From Cytophagales bacterium (lineage in GTDB: Bacteria > Bacteroidota > Bacteroidia > Cytophagales > Bernardetiaceae), in contig JAAFJX010000004.1 of the NCBI GenBank assembly GCA_013299045.1, forward strand, positions 124,001 through 188,000: 64,000 bases of DNA, given 5' to 3'. The notes beneath the pieces are model-generated. The model searched no databases and was not told the DNA's origin. It saw only the letters and a program-made list of their open reading frames with translations. The position numbers were made by a program, and so were the translations under genes. Numbering within the stretch: the first letter of the stretch is position 1; each line of letters begins with the position of its first letter. Positions 8,969 to 17,611 of the stretch are shown here, one piece after another.

Positions 8969-10795
8969 ATGGAACAACAACCCATAGTCGTTAAACGCAC
9001 CTCCTTTGGGCGCGGCATCTTGCAGTTTATCAAATATATGTTTGCAACAGCAGCAGGCATTTGGCTGTTTCTCTTTCTCTTCCTTTTTGCAGTAGCGCTT
9101 ATTGGCATGGCAGTGGGCAGCGGCAGTAGCACGACAGTTCTTGACGAGGCTTCTATCCTCAAATTGGATTTGAGCCGACCCATTGTAGAGCAAGCGCCTG
9201 ATGATGAGGAAATTCCGGGTATGAGTGAATATGCTTCATTGGCTGGCCTAGAGCCTAAAGACGGGCTTGTGCAGATTTTGCGCAGCATCAAGAATGCTAA
9301 AACTGACGATAACATCAAAGGCATTTATTTACAGCTCGCTATGCAGCCCTGTGGCTGGGCTACACACAAAGAAATCCGCGATGCACTTTTGGACTTTAAG
9401 CAGTCTAAAAAATTCATAGTGGCTTACAGCGAGATAATGAGCGAAAGCGAGTATTATTTGGCTTCGGTGGCAGATAAAATTTATTTGAACCCCGAAGGCT
9501 TTATGGAGTTTGATGGGCTTCATGCTGAAATCATGTTTTTTAAAGGAGCTTTTGATAAACTCGGCGTAAAACCACAAATTTTCCGTGTTGGGCAGTATAA
9601 AAGTGCCGTTGAGCCTTTTCTGAAAGACAAAATGAGCGACGAAAACCGCTACCAAGTAACAGAATACCTCAACTCACTGTATGGTACGTTTTTGGCAGAA
9701 GTGGCCGCTTCGCGGAATATCAATGCTGATTCGCTCAGAATAACCTCTGCGGAAATGCTTGCACGCAAACAAGAGGATTTGCTCAAATATCGCCTCGTTG
9801 ATGCCCTAGCTTACTACGACGAAGTGGAAGCTGACCTACGTAAGCGCATCGGCTTAGAGGCTGACAAAAAATTGCCTTTTGTGAGCTTAAACACTTATAA
9901 AAAGACCGTTCTACCCGAAAACTACGCAGAAACAAAAATTGCTATCATTACAACACAAGGCGACATCGTGAGCGGTAAAGGCGGCGACGGTGAAATTGGC
10001 TCTGAGGCTGTGGTGGCAGAGTTGCGCAAAGTCCGTTTGGACAAAAACATTAAAGCGGTTGTTTTGCGCGTGAACTCGCCCGGTGGCAGTGCGCTGGCTT
10101 CCGACGTGATGTGGCGAGAAATTCAGTTGCTCAAAAAAGAAAAACCTGTGGTGGCTTCCATGTCCGATTTGGCGGCTTCTGGTGGCTATTATATGTCTAT
10201 GGGCTGCTCTAAAATTGTGGCACTACCCAATACTATTACCGGCTCTATTGGTATCTTTGGTATGCTTTTTCAGGTAGATGAGGCCATGCGCGACAAACTC
10301 GGCATTACTTACGACCACGTCAGCACTGGCAAAATGGCAGGGCTCAATAGCGCGCTACTGACCAAATCGCTTTCGGCTAGTGAGCAGCAAATCATTCAGG
10401 ACATGATAAACAAAGGTTATGAAACCTTTACAGCAAAAGCAGCACAAGGACGTAATATGACTCAAGATGAACTCAAAAAATACGCCAGCGGTCGTGTATG
10501 GACTGGTTTGCAAGCCAAAGAGGTGGGTTTGGTGGACGAGCTAGGTGGTTTGGACAAGGCCATAGCCGTAGCAGCAGAACTGGCTAAACTCAAAAGCGGC
10601 GACTATATGCTCAAGTACTACCCTTTTCAAAAGCCTCTTCTTGAGCGCCTTTTGGACACTGGCTCTGAAACCATGCTCAAAAAAGGTATGAAAGAAAAAC
10701 TGGGCGTTGTTTATCCGCTTTGGTCTAACTACGAAAAATTGAGCAAGATGCACCCTGTGCAGACGCGTATGCTTCTAGACGTGCCTACGCACTAA
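8969..10795 (+). CDS. sppA: Signal peptide peptidase SppA, 67-kDa type
   Basis: A 608-residue membrane-anchored serine protease that degrades cleaved signal peptides. One N-terminal membrane segment (residues ~22-50) is followed by two tandem S49 domains, the long form found in E. coli. The catalytic pair is visible: Lys211 in VGQYKSAVEPF of the first domain and Ser404 in LAASGGYY of the second domain, matching E. coli Lys209/Ser409. I prefer the ATG at 8969 (MEQQPIV); an in-frame TTG lies five codons upstream. It follows the DUF2723 gene by 61 bases on the same strand. Confidence 0.93.
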   Translation: MEQQPIVVKRTSFGRGILQFIKYMFATAAGIWLFLFLFLFAVALIGMAVGSGSSTTVLDEASILKLDLSRPIVEQAPDDEEIPGMSEYASLAGLEPKDGLVQILRSIKNAKTDDNIKGIYLQLAMQPCGWATHKEIRDALLDFKQSKKFIVAYSEIMSESEYYLASVADKIYLNPEGFMEFDGLHAEIMFFKGAFDKLGVKPQIFRVGQYKSAVEPFLKDKMSDENRYQVTEYLNSLYGTFLAEVAASRNINADSLRITSAEMLARKQEDLLKYRLVDALAYYDEVEADLRKRIGLEADKKLPFVSLNTYKKTVLPENYAETKIAIITTQGDIVSGKGGDGEIGSEAVVAELRKVRLDKNIKAVVLRVNSPGGSALASDVMWREIQLLKKEKPVVASMSDLAASGGYYMSMGCSKIVALPNTITGSIGIFGMLFQVDEAMRDKLGITYDHVSTGKMAGLNSALLTKSLSASEQQIIQDMINKGYETFTAKAAQGRNMTQDELKKYASGRVWTGLQAKEVGLVDELGGLDKAIAVAAELAKLKSGDYMLKYYPFQKPLLERLLDTGSETMLKKGMKEKLGVVYPLWSNYEKLSKMHPVQTRMLLDVPTH

Positions 10796-10807
10796 AAATA
10801 AGCTTAC

Positions 10808-11182
10808 ATGAAGCCAGATAAAAATAAAAAAGAGGTTAAGGCTGTTGGCAAATATGCCGAGGGGCTTAACCTCAAATTTTATCAGGTTTTTGAGGTGGTT
10901 AAGCTCGTTCCAGAAGGGCGCGTTACGAGTTATGGACAAATAGCCAAATATTTGGGTATTGGCTTTAATGCGCGGACTGTAGGCTGGGCTATGCGCCAAT
11001 CTCCTGCCGATGTGCCTGCACACCGCGTAGTAAACAGTTCTGGTGCTTTGACTGGTCGCTTGTTTTTTCCTACACCCACACGTATGGCCGAGTTGCTTGT
11101 TGCGGAAGGGATACCTGTTGTGGCAGACCAGATTCAAAACTTTGAGCAGTACTTGTGGATTCCTGCTCAGGAGTTACTTTGA
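10808..11182 (+). CDS. Alkyltransferase-like (ATL) protein, MGMT-related but without the acceptor cysteine
   Basis: A 124-residue protein with the winged-helix DNA-binding domain of O6-alkylguanine-DNA alkyltransferases: VPEGRVTSYGQIAKYLG and ARTVGWAMRQSP. In true MGMT the active site is PCHRV; here it reads PAHRVVNSSG, so the methyl-accepting cysteine is alanine. ATL proteins (commonly PWHRV) bind alkylated guanine and flag it for nucleotide excision repair instead of repairing it directly; that role is inferred. It starts 12 bases after sppA and is probably cotranscribed with it. Confidence 0.85.
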   Translation: MKPDKNKKEVKAVGKYAEGLNLKFYQVFEVVKLVPEGRVTSYGQIAKYLGIGFNARTVGWAMRQSPADVPAHRVVNSSGALTGRLFFPTPTRMAELLVAEGIPVVADQIQNFEQYLWIPAQELL

Positions 11183-11264
11183 GCCTTTTGTATAATTTTA
11201 GAAAAAGCAGCAGTTTTGTAAGCAATATCAAAAAAACAGACTGTAAGCGCATTGCCGGGTTGTT

Positions 11265-14198
11265 CTACTCAAACAGTTTTTCAATATCAGCGCGGTCAAG
11301 CTGTTTCATAAAACCATCTTCAGATAAAATAAGTTCATCTGAGAGCCTCAATTTAGCTTTTTGCATTTCTACTATTTTCTCTTCTATACTTTCCTGACTA
11401 ATAAATTTGTAAATAAAGACGGATTTCACTTGCCCAATGCGGTGTGCGCGGTCTGTGGCCTGCATTTCTGCCGCCGGGTTCCACCAAGGGTCTAGCAAAA
11501 AAACATAGTCTGCCGCCGTGAGGTTCAAACCGACTCCACCAGCTTTGAGGGACAATAAGAAGACACGTCGCTGGCCGTCCTCTTGAAAAGCATCTATTTG
11601 CGATTTTCTATCTTGAGTTTGGCCGTCCAGATAACTGTATGAGATTTGTAGTGCGTCCAGCTCCTTGCGAACTATCTGCAAATGCCTGACATAAGAGCTA
11701 AAAACCAACACTTTATGGCCATTTTTGAGGGCGTTATCTAAATTTTCCATAATGGCGTTGAGTTTGCCAGAATCAAAAGTATAGTTTTCGTCCAACATTT
11801 GTGGGTGGTTGGCTACTTGACGTAAAGCATTGATACCTTGTAATATAAATATTTGAGATTGCGCCAGTCCAAAATTTTCTATGCGCTCCAGTATATTATT
11901 ACGAAAGACAGATTTTGTGGTTTCATACACTTTTTTCTGTTCTTCAGACATTTCTACGTAGCAAATTTGCTCCACTTTTTCGGGAAGGTCTGTAGCCACC
12001 TGTGTTTTTAAGCGTCTCATCATAAAGGGTTTGACAATCGCACGGAGCTTATCTAATTGGTCTTGACTGTTCTTTTTTTCTATGGGCTGCAAGAACGAGG
12101 TTTTGAAGTAGCTGAATGTGCCAAGCAGTCCTCTGTTTGTAAAATTCATCAAAGACCAAAGGTCTGAGGCGGAGTTTTCTATGGGCGTACCTGTTAGCAC
12201 CAATTTATGATTGGACTTCAGCTCAAAAACGGTTTTGGTAAGCTGCGAAAGCGGATTTTTGATAGCCTGCGCCTCGTCCAGCACGATGTAGTCAAAGTGA
12301 AACTGCATCATCATCTGTGCGTCCGAACGCAGCGTGCCGTAGGAGGTAATGACCAAATCCGTCATTTGAAAGGGCAAGGTACTTGTGCTGCGTTCTGTGC
12401 CCTTGTGCATATAGACCCGCATATCAGGCGCAAAACGCTTGATTTCGATTTGCCAATTATAAAGCAAAGAATTGGGCACTACCAGCAAACTGGCTCTTTG
12501 GCTGGGCAGCCTGCCTGCTAAAAGTGCAAGCGTTTGAACGGTTTTACCAAGCCCCATATCGTCTGCCAAACAACCACCAAAATGAAACTTTTGCAGAAAG
12601 CAAAGCCAGTCGTAACCAGCTTTCTGATAGGGCCTTAGTGTGCCTTTGAAAGCGGCAGGAATGGGTGCAGATTCTAGCGACTCAAAATTCAGAAGCTGTT
12701 GTAAGTTTCTGGACAAAAGCACCTTGATGTGGCTGTCGTCGTGTAATTTTTGGGCTAGTGCGAAGTGAAACTTGGGCAAGTACGCACCGTTTTCGTTATT
12801 GGGGTCTAACTGGGCAAGTTCTAAAAAATCAGCGTATTTGCTGAACCATTCTGTAGGAATGACGGCCATTTCGCCATTGGGTAGCTTAAATTCTTGTTGG
12901 CCTTTGAGAATGTATTGCCTAATTTTTATAAAAGGGATTAGATAAGGCCCAAAAAGTACTTTGCCAGCTATATCAAACCAATCCATACCTTCCTCAATAG
13001 ACATCGTGAAAGAGGACTTGCCCACAAAATAGCGCTTTTGAGCGTTAGGTTCTTGCAAAAGTTCAATATTTTGAGCAGCCAAGAAATCTGCATTTTGGCT
13101 AAGCCAGCCAAAGAAATTACCTCTTTCGCATTCGGTATAACCTTTTTTGAAGTCCAAACCCCGTTCAAGCAACCAAGCCAAGAGGCTATGCTCTTCGTCC
13201 AAGCGTCGCCGAACTTTCACAAAAGAAATACGCTCGGCCTCCTCCTCCACAAAAACTTGCGCACTTAACTCGGTGATGGTTCTGACTTGCCGCTGCCCAT
13301 AAAAAAAGTCCAATCTTATATATAAAATTACATCGTTGGGTTCTTCCAATGAACGTTGGCTTACTTCACTGCTTTCAAAAAGACGGGCGCTGCCTACCTC
13401 CGAAAAGTACAATTTTGCGGATAAGTTGCCAAATTCATCTTGAATCTTGAAGCCTTCGGCGTGTACCTCAAACTCCGCAATCAGCGGCGCTACAAACTTT
13501 TTATAGTATTCTTTTTCTACGCGCTGTGGAATGGACATGAACTTTTTTTGAATAAAAGGCTGTAATTTTTTACCATTAATGGCTTGTTTGAACAGATAAA
13601 GGCGCTCGTCCAGAAGCAAACAGGCAGGTTCGTTGCAAACCACTACGGCATCGCGCCGGCCTCTAAAGTCCAATTTTTGGCCTTGGTGCTTGATGGTAGG
13701 AAAATAGTGGGTGTTGTCGCTGTTCTTAAAAAAATGAAACAAGACCGAGGCTGGTTCTTTTTCTAAATACAGGCGTTTGTGTGTGGGATTACCGTCATTA
13801 CTGGTTTCAAAAATGAGGCGATTGTCCAGCAGCGTGATGATTTGAGATTTTCGTTTTTCAACGTGTTCTATAACAGTATTTTGTACGCCATTGAAGGCAC
13901 CTTTTTCGCCTTTAAAGTACTTCAAGAAAAACTCCTGAGGGCTTATTTTTTTGGTAGAAAACTGCCTGACTATGTGCTCCATGCGCAACTCGTCCATGAG
14001 CCTGACCAGCAACAAGTCTCTTTTGTCCAAACGGTGCGCAAAATCTTTGACATTACCCTGAGAAATATGCTGGTACGTAAGCATGAGCCTATTATTGGCA
14101 TCTAATTGCACCACCGAGGACTGAAACAATACACCCAGAAACTCGTGTTGCAAAAGCGAATAGACAATAGTGAAGGGTAACTGTGGCGATACGTTCAT
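11265..14198 (-). CDS. SNF2/RapA-family DEAD/DEAH-box helicase
   Basis: A 977-residue SF2 ATPase of the Swi2/Snf2 group. Residues ~1-500 are a family-specific N-terminal region of SNF2-like bacterial helicases. Walker A is DDMGLGKTVQ (Lys552), Walker B is LDEAQAIKN (a DEAQ form, ~residue 640), and the C-terminal RecA domain holds SLKAGGVGLNLTAAD and QATDRAHRIGQ, diagnostic of Snf2 enzymes. Such proteins remodel DNA- or RNA-polymerase-protein complexes; the target is unknown. I use ATG at 14198; an in-frame TTG lies 13 codons upstream. It converges on the ATL gene with an 82-base gap. Confidence 0.9.
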   Translation of the reverse strand: MNVSPQLPFTIVYSLLQHEFLGVLFQSSVVQLDANNRLMLTYQHISQGNVKDFAHRLDKRDLLLVRLMDELRMEHIVRQFSTKKISPQEFFLKYFKGEKGAFNGVQNTVIEHVEKRKSQIITLLDNRLIFETSNDGNPTHKRLYLEKEPASVLFHFFKNSDNTHYFPTIKHQGQKLDFRGRRDAVVVCNEPACLLLDERLYLFKQAINGKKLQPFIQKKFMSIPQRVEKEYYKKFVAPLIAEFEVHAEGFKIQDEFGNLSAKLYFSEVGSARLFESSEVSQRSLEEPNDVILYIRLDFFYGQRQVRTITELSAQVFVEEEAERISFVKVRRRLDEEHSLLAWLLERGLDFKKGYTECERGNFFGWLSQNADFLAAQNIELLQEPNAQKRYFVGKSSFTMSIEEGMDWFDIAGKVLFGPYLIPFIKIRQYILKGQQEFKLPNGEMAVIPTEWFSKYADFLELAQLDPNNENGAYLPKFHFALAQKLHDDSHIKVLLSRNLQQLLNFESLESAPIPAAFKGTLRPYQKAGYDWLCFLQKFHFGGCLADDMGLGKTVQTLALLAGRLPSQRASLLVVPNSLLYNWQIEIKRFAPDMRVYMHKGTERSTSTLPFQMTDLVITSYGTLRSDAQMMMQFHFDYIVLDEAQAIKNPLSQLTKTVFELKSNHKLVLTGTPIENSASDLWSLMNFTNRGLLGTFSYFKTSFLQPIEKKNSQDQLDKLRAIVKPFMMRRLKTQVATDLPEKVEQICYVEMSEEQKKVYETTKSVFRNNILERIENFGLAQSQIFILQGINALRQVANHPQMLDENYTFDSGKLNAIMENLDNALKNGHKVLVFSSYVRHLQIVRKELDALQISYSYLDGQTQDRKSQIDAFQEDGQRRVFLLSLKAGGVGLNLTAADYVFLLDPWWNPAAEMQATDRAHRIGQVKSVFIYKFISQESIEEKIVEMQKAKLRLSDELILSEDGFMKQLDRADIEKLFE

Positions 14199-14314
14199 TC
14201 TGAGGGTTTTTCGGAAATACGTTATTTGAGCACACAAAACTAATAGATTCTTGTTGAAGCAAAATTCTAAAACGCATAAATTTATTTTGTAACTGATTCA
14301 AGTTTAAAAAATGG

Positions 14315-14359
14315 GGAGAATAACCAGCCCTACCACAGTGCTTTCTGCTTTTATTCTCC
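14315..14359. other. Inverted repeat in the 14199-14607 intergenic region
   Basis: GGAGAATAA (14315-14323) and TTATTCTCC (14351-14359) form a 9-bp perfect stem with a 27-base loop, lying between the divergent helicase and caspase-like genes. It has no adjacent T-run, so it is not a typical terminator; it may be a regulatory site or simply chance. The rest of this 409-base gap holds the promoter at 14521-14553 and otherwise nothing I recognise. Confidence 0.35.
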
Positions 14360-14520
14360 TTAGTTTGCGAAGTGCCAAATAAACGCTCATTTTTTTTGTT
14401 GGTAAAACCTGCGTCTGGCCATGCTTATATTTTTATATGATGTATTTCAATGCCTAACAACCAATTCTTTACAGAAAAGTCATATAAATTTCATCAAACT
14501 TATTGATATTTCCGAAAAAG

Positions 14521-14553
14521 TTTGAAAAATCAAAAAAAGAGTGCTTAAATTTG
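14521..14553 (+). promoter_or_regulatory. Bacteroidota-type promoter of the caspase-like gene
   Basis: TTTG (14521-14524), 21 bases, TAAATTTG (14546-14553). The predicted start site, about 14560, leaves a ~48-base leader before the ATG at 14608 and argues against translation beginning at the upstream in-frame TTG at 14503. Confidence 0.65.
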
Positions 14554-14607
14554 AGGCCGCTACTTCGCTATATATTTTTCCGCGACTCTCTAAACACCCC
14601 CAAAGTT

Positions 14608-16818
14608 ATGAGGCTAGTTTCTATTTGTTTAATGTTCTCTCTACTAAAAACATGGGTCTTTGCTCAAGAGTCTATTATTGACAAAACAACAATAAGGGAG
14701 GAACATTCATTAACCATTATTGCCTCGGCTTTTGACGAAAAAAAACAGCACACCTATTTAGCTGGCTTTATACAAGTTAGTACACACGCACCCCTAATGG
14801 GCATTGTGCTAAAAATTAATGCTCAGAACGAGATGATTGGGCGCTATGTCAATAACTCTTCTTTAAACTCGCGCTATAATGCCGTAGAAATTCTGACTGA
14901 CGGCAATATTTTAGTTGTTGGCTATGAGGTAAAAAGTACTGAAGACCTTGCCTCTTTGCACGATAATACAAAAGTTACCAAACTCCTCCCTTCTCTAGAT
15001 GAAACAATATGGGATAAATCCTTTGGCTCAGAGAGTCAGAACGAAATAGGTGTGGGGGCGGCAGAGCTTCCTAACGGACATTTACTGCTCGTAAGCAATG
15101 TCTCTAGCAAAGAAAACCATCAAAAAAGTACTTCTATTATAAAGATTGACAAAAACGGGGTATTTGAGAAAGAAAACAAAATAGAACTTCCGGACGGGAA
15201 TCATGAAGCGTCTTGCATCTCAAAGGTAGTAAACAATACGGTTGTGGTGGCTGGGCAGTGTCGGCTTACCAATGCTAGCACGGAAGATGCTTGGGTAGCC
15301 AAAATTAACACTGAAACTTACAGCACGCTTTGGGAAAGAACCTATGGCGACGACAAGGGTTATGACCAAGCACAAGCGGTCATCTTACAAAGCAGCGGGG
15401 GAGTGCTATTAGCACTAAACACCGAAGAAAAATCATTCGGAAGCACAGACATAAAAGTTGTTAAGGTGAGTTCAAATGGTAACACCGTTTGGGGGTATGA
15501 TAAAAGTTATGGTGGAAGCGGTACTGATGAAGTATATTCTATGCGTATAGCTGCTGATAACCAAGTACTTATTGCAGGGAAGTATGCCGATGATAATTCT
15601 GCGGAGGTTAAGGGCTGGTTGTTTAAGCTAGACACAGACAAAGGAGACCTGCTCTGGCAAGATTACTTTCCGAATCAGGTTATCAAGTCAATGGAAGTAA
15701 GTGGGTACAATATTTTGTTGGCCAACAGCCTGGCAAAGGCCGAAAAAAATGCTTGCAATTTACTAAGTTATATGGACAAAAGCAGTAATAATGTACTGCC
15801 CAAACCTACCATACAATGGCAGAGCGGGAATATGGTCAGCTCAACAGCCTCGGGGAACTATAAGCTAGAACTTTGCTTACAAACACAAACAACAGATTAC
15901 GTTCTGGAAGTGCGCCACTATGACCGCGACAACAACCTTATTTCATTCAGAGGGCAAGTTTTAACCGAAGATGGCCAGGAGTGTGCTCAAACAGTTAATG
16001 TAACTTTGCCGCTTCGCGAAGGCCCCAACAAAATACAAGTACAGGTACGAAAGGCATCGGACAGAAGTATTCTGCTCTGTGAGTCAGACGAAAGAACAAT
16101 AAACTTTGTGCCCGAAAGAGTCAAAGTTACGCATACAAGCGAACGACAGCTCGTTTTGGTGATAGGCAACTCCAAATACCAACATGGCACCGCCCTCAAA
16201 AATCCTGCTAATGATGCAGAAGATGTAGCAAATAAATTTAGACAGATTGAAGGTTATGAAGTAATGATGTATAAAGACCTTACTTATCAGGGCTTTAATC
16301 AAGCAATAGCAGAGTTTAATCAGCAAGGAGAAAAAGGCGGCGTAAAAAATGCCTTGGTTTATTATGCTGGTCATGCTCTCCAAGATGGGCAGCACAATTA
16401 CCTCGTGCCAGTGGACGCACACATAGAAAACAGCAATCAAATCGCTTCGCAGTGTTATTCCATGGAAAACCTCTTGCAAGCCATAGAAAGCGCAAATCCT
16501 AAAAATAAAATCATTATTTTAGATGCCTGCCGAACAAATCCCTTTTCTGAAAGTACTGGCCACAAAGGTTTAGCTTCAGTAACAGCACACATCAATACGC
16601 TCTTTGTATTTGCAACAGCACCTGGCCGCGTAGCAGCAGACGGTTTGGGCAGAAATGGCCTTTTTACTAGCTTTTTCCTCAAATACATGGATAGTCCTGG
16701 CTTGAGTATAGAAACTATGCTCAAAAAAGTGCGAGGAGATGTTCTCCAGGAATCTAATGGCTTGCAAGTGCCGTGGGAACATAGTTCGCTCGTTAATGAC
16801 TTTAAAATTGTAAAATAG
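14608..16818 (+). CDS. Secreted caspase-like (peptidase C14) protein with N-terminal propeller-like repeats
   Basis: A 736-residue exported protein. The first ~20 residues (MRLVSICLMFSLL...VFAQ) are a signal peptide. Residues ~25-400 contain repeats such as WDKSFGSESQNE, WERTYGDDKGYD and WGYDKSYGGSGTDE, the style of secreted beta-propeller repeats. Residues ~510-736 are a caspase fold: LVIGNSKY, then YYAGHALQDG with His589, then ILDACRTNPF with Cys641, the His-Cys dyad of C14 peptidases. Bacterial caspase homologues (orthocaspases) cut after basic residues or are defence/signalling proteases; this one is exported, so an envelope role is inferred. A canonical promoter precedes it. It is followed after 19 bases by the exonuclease gene. 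Confidence 0.88.
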   Translation: MRLVSICLMFSLLKTWVFAQESIIDKTTIREEHSLTIIASAFDEKKQHTYLAGFIQVSTHAPLMGIVLKINAQNEMIGRYVNNSSLNSRYNAVEILTDGNILVVGYEVKSTEDLASLHDNTKVTKLLPSLDETIWDKSFGSESQNEIGVGAAELPNGHLLLVSNVSSKENHQKSTSIIKIDKNGVFEKENKIELPDGNHEASCISKVVNNTVVVAGQCRLTNASTEDAWVAKINTETYSTLWERTYGDDKGYDQAQAVILQSSGGVLLALNTEEKSFGSTDIKVVKVSSNGNTVWGYDKSYGGSGTDEVYSMRIAADNQVLIAGKYADDNSAEVKGWLFKLDTDKGDLLWQDYFPNQVIKSMEVSGYNILLANSLAKAEKNACNLLSYMDKSSNNVLPKPTIQWQSGNMVSSTASGNYKLELCLQTQTTDYVLEVRHYDRDNNLISFRGQVLTEDGQECAQTVNVTLPLREGPNKIQVQVRKASDRSILLCESDERTINFVPERVKVTHTSERQLVLVIGNSKYQHGTALKNPANDAEDVANKFRQIEGYEVMMYKDLTYQGFNQAIAEFNQQGEKGGVKNALVYYAGHALQDGQHNYLVPVDAHIENSNQIASQCYSMENLLQAIESANPKNKIIILDACRTNPFSESTGHKGLASVTAHINTLFVFATAPGRVAADGLGRNGLFTSFFLKYMDSPGLSIETMLKKVRGDVLQESNGLQVPWEHSSLVNDFKIVK

Positions 16819-16837
16819 CCACACAAAAACTCGCCGA

Positions 16838-17611
16838 ATGCAAGACCATAACGCCAAAAATTTGTTTCAAAAACTAAAGGACGTACTCGTCATAGACCTT
16901 GAAACGGTACCAATGGCCGCTAGTTTTGCAGACTTGTCCCCGGCTTGGCAGAAGTTATGGGAAAGAAAAGCCCGCTTTTTGATTAAAGAAGGCCAAACTG
17001 GTGCAGACATTTTCTTTGATGCGGCGGCTATTTATGCCGAGTTTGGTAAAATTGTTACAATAGGTGTGGGCAAATACTATCTGAACGAAGAACAAGAACT
17101 GGCGTTTAAGGTTACGTCTATAGCCTCAGATAATGAAAAATGGATTCTAGAACAGTTCTATGACTTGGTAGAAAATAAGTTAAACACTGAAAAAATACGG
17201 CTATGTGCTCACAATGGCAAAGAGTTTGACTTTCCTTATCTCGGCAGGCGCTATATGAGCAATGGCATGACAGTACCCAAAGTCATTCGGCAGTTACAAG
17301 GCAAAAAACCTTGGGAGCAAAACCACCTAGATACCCTCGAGCTTTGGAAGTTTGGAGACTTCAAGCACTTTGTTTCCCTAGACTTACTCGCTCATATCTT
17401 TGACCTGCAATCGTCTAAAACAGAGCTAGATGGCAGCCGTGTCAATCACGTTTATTACCACAATAACGACCTAAAAAGTATAGCAGACTATTGCTGCCTT
17501 GATGTAGCCCTTACGGCACAAGTATTACTCAAGCTCTGGGAGATGCCCATTATGGCCGATAAAAACGTAAAAATTGTGCCTTTTAAAGCACCTAATGCTT
17601 CGCCTGAATGA
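16838..17611 (+). CDS. DnaQ-superfamily 3'-5' exonuclease (PolB-like exonuclease)
   Basis: A 257-residue protein with the three acidic motifs of DEDD exonucleases: VIDLETVP (Exo I, D-x-E), AHNGKEFDFPYLGRRY (Exo II) and YCCLDVALTAQ (Exo III). It matches stand-alone PolB-type exonucleases of the Bacteroidota. It presumably trims 3' ends of DNA or RNA; no polymerase domain is attached. Its TGA overlaps the next start by four bases (ATGA, 17608-17611), indicating translational coupling with the ceramidase-like gene, an odd functional pairing. Confidence 0.85.
   Translation: MQDHNAKNLFQKLKDVLVIDLETVPMAASFADLSPAWQKLWERKARFLIKEGQTGADIFFDAAAIYAEFGKIVTIGVGKYYLNEEQELAFKVTSIASDNEKWILEQFYDLVENKLNTEKIRLCAHNGKEFDFPYLGRRYMSNGMTVPKVIRQLQGKKPWEQNHLDTLELWKFGDFKHFVSLDLLAHIFDLQSSKTELDGSRVNHVYYHNNDLKSIADYCCLDVALTAQVLLKLWEMPIMADKNVKIVPFKAPNASPE

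Noticed and set aside
10775-11137. 120-residue open frame opposite the ATL gene
   Set aside because: Overlaps sppA and ATL coding sequence; no domain or start signal.
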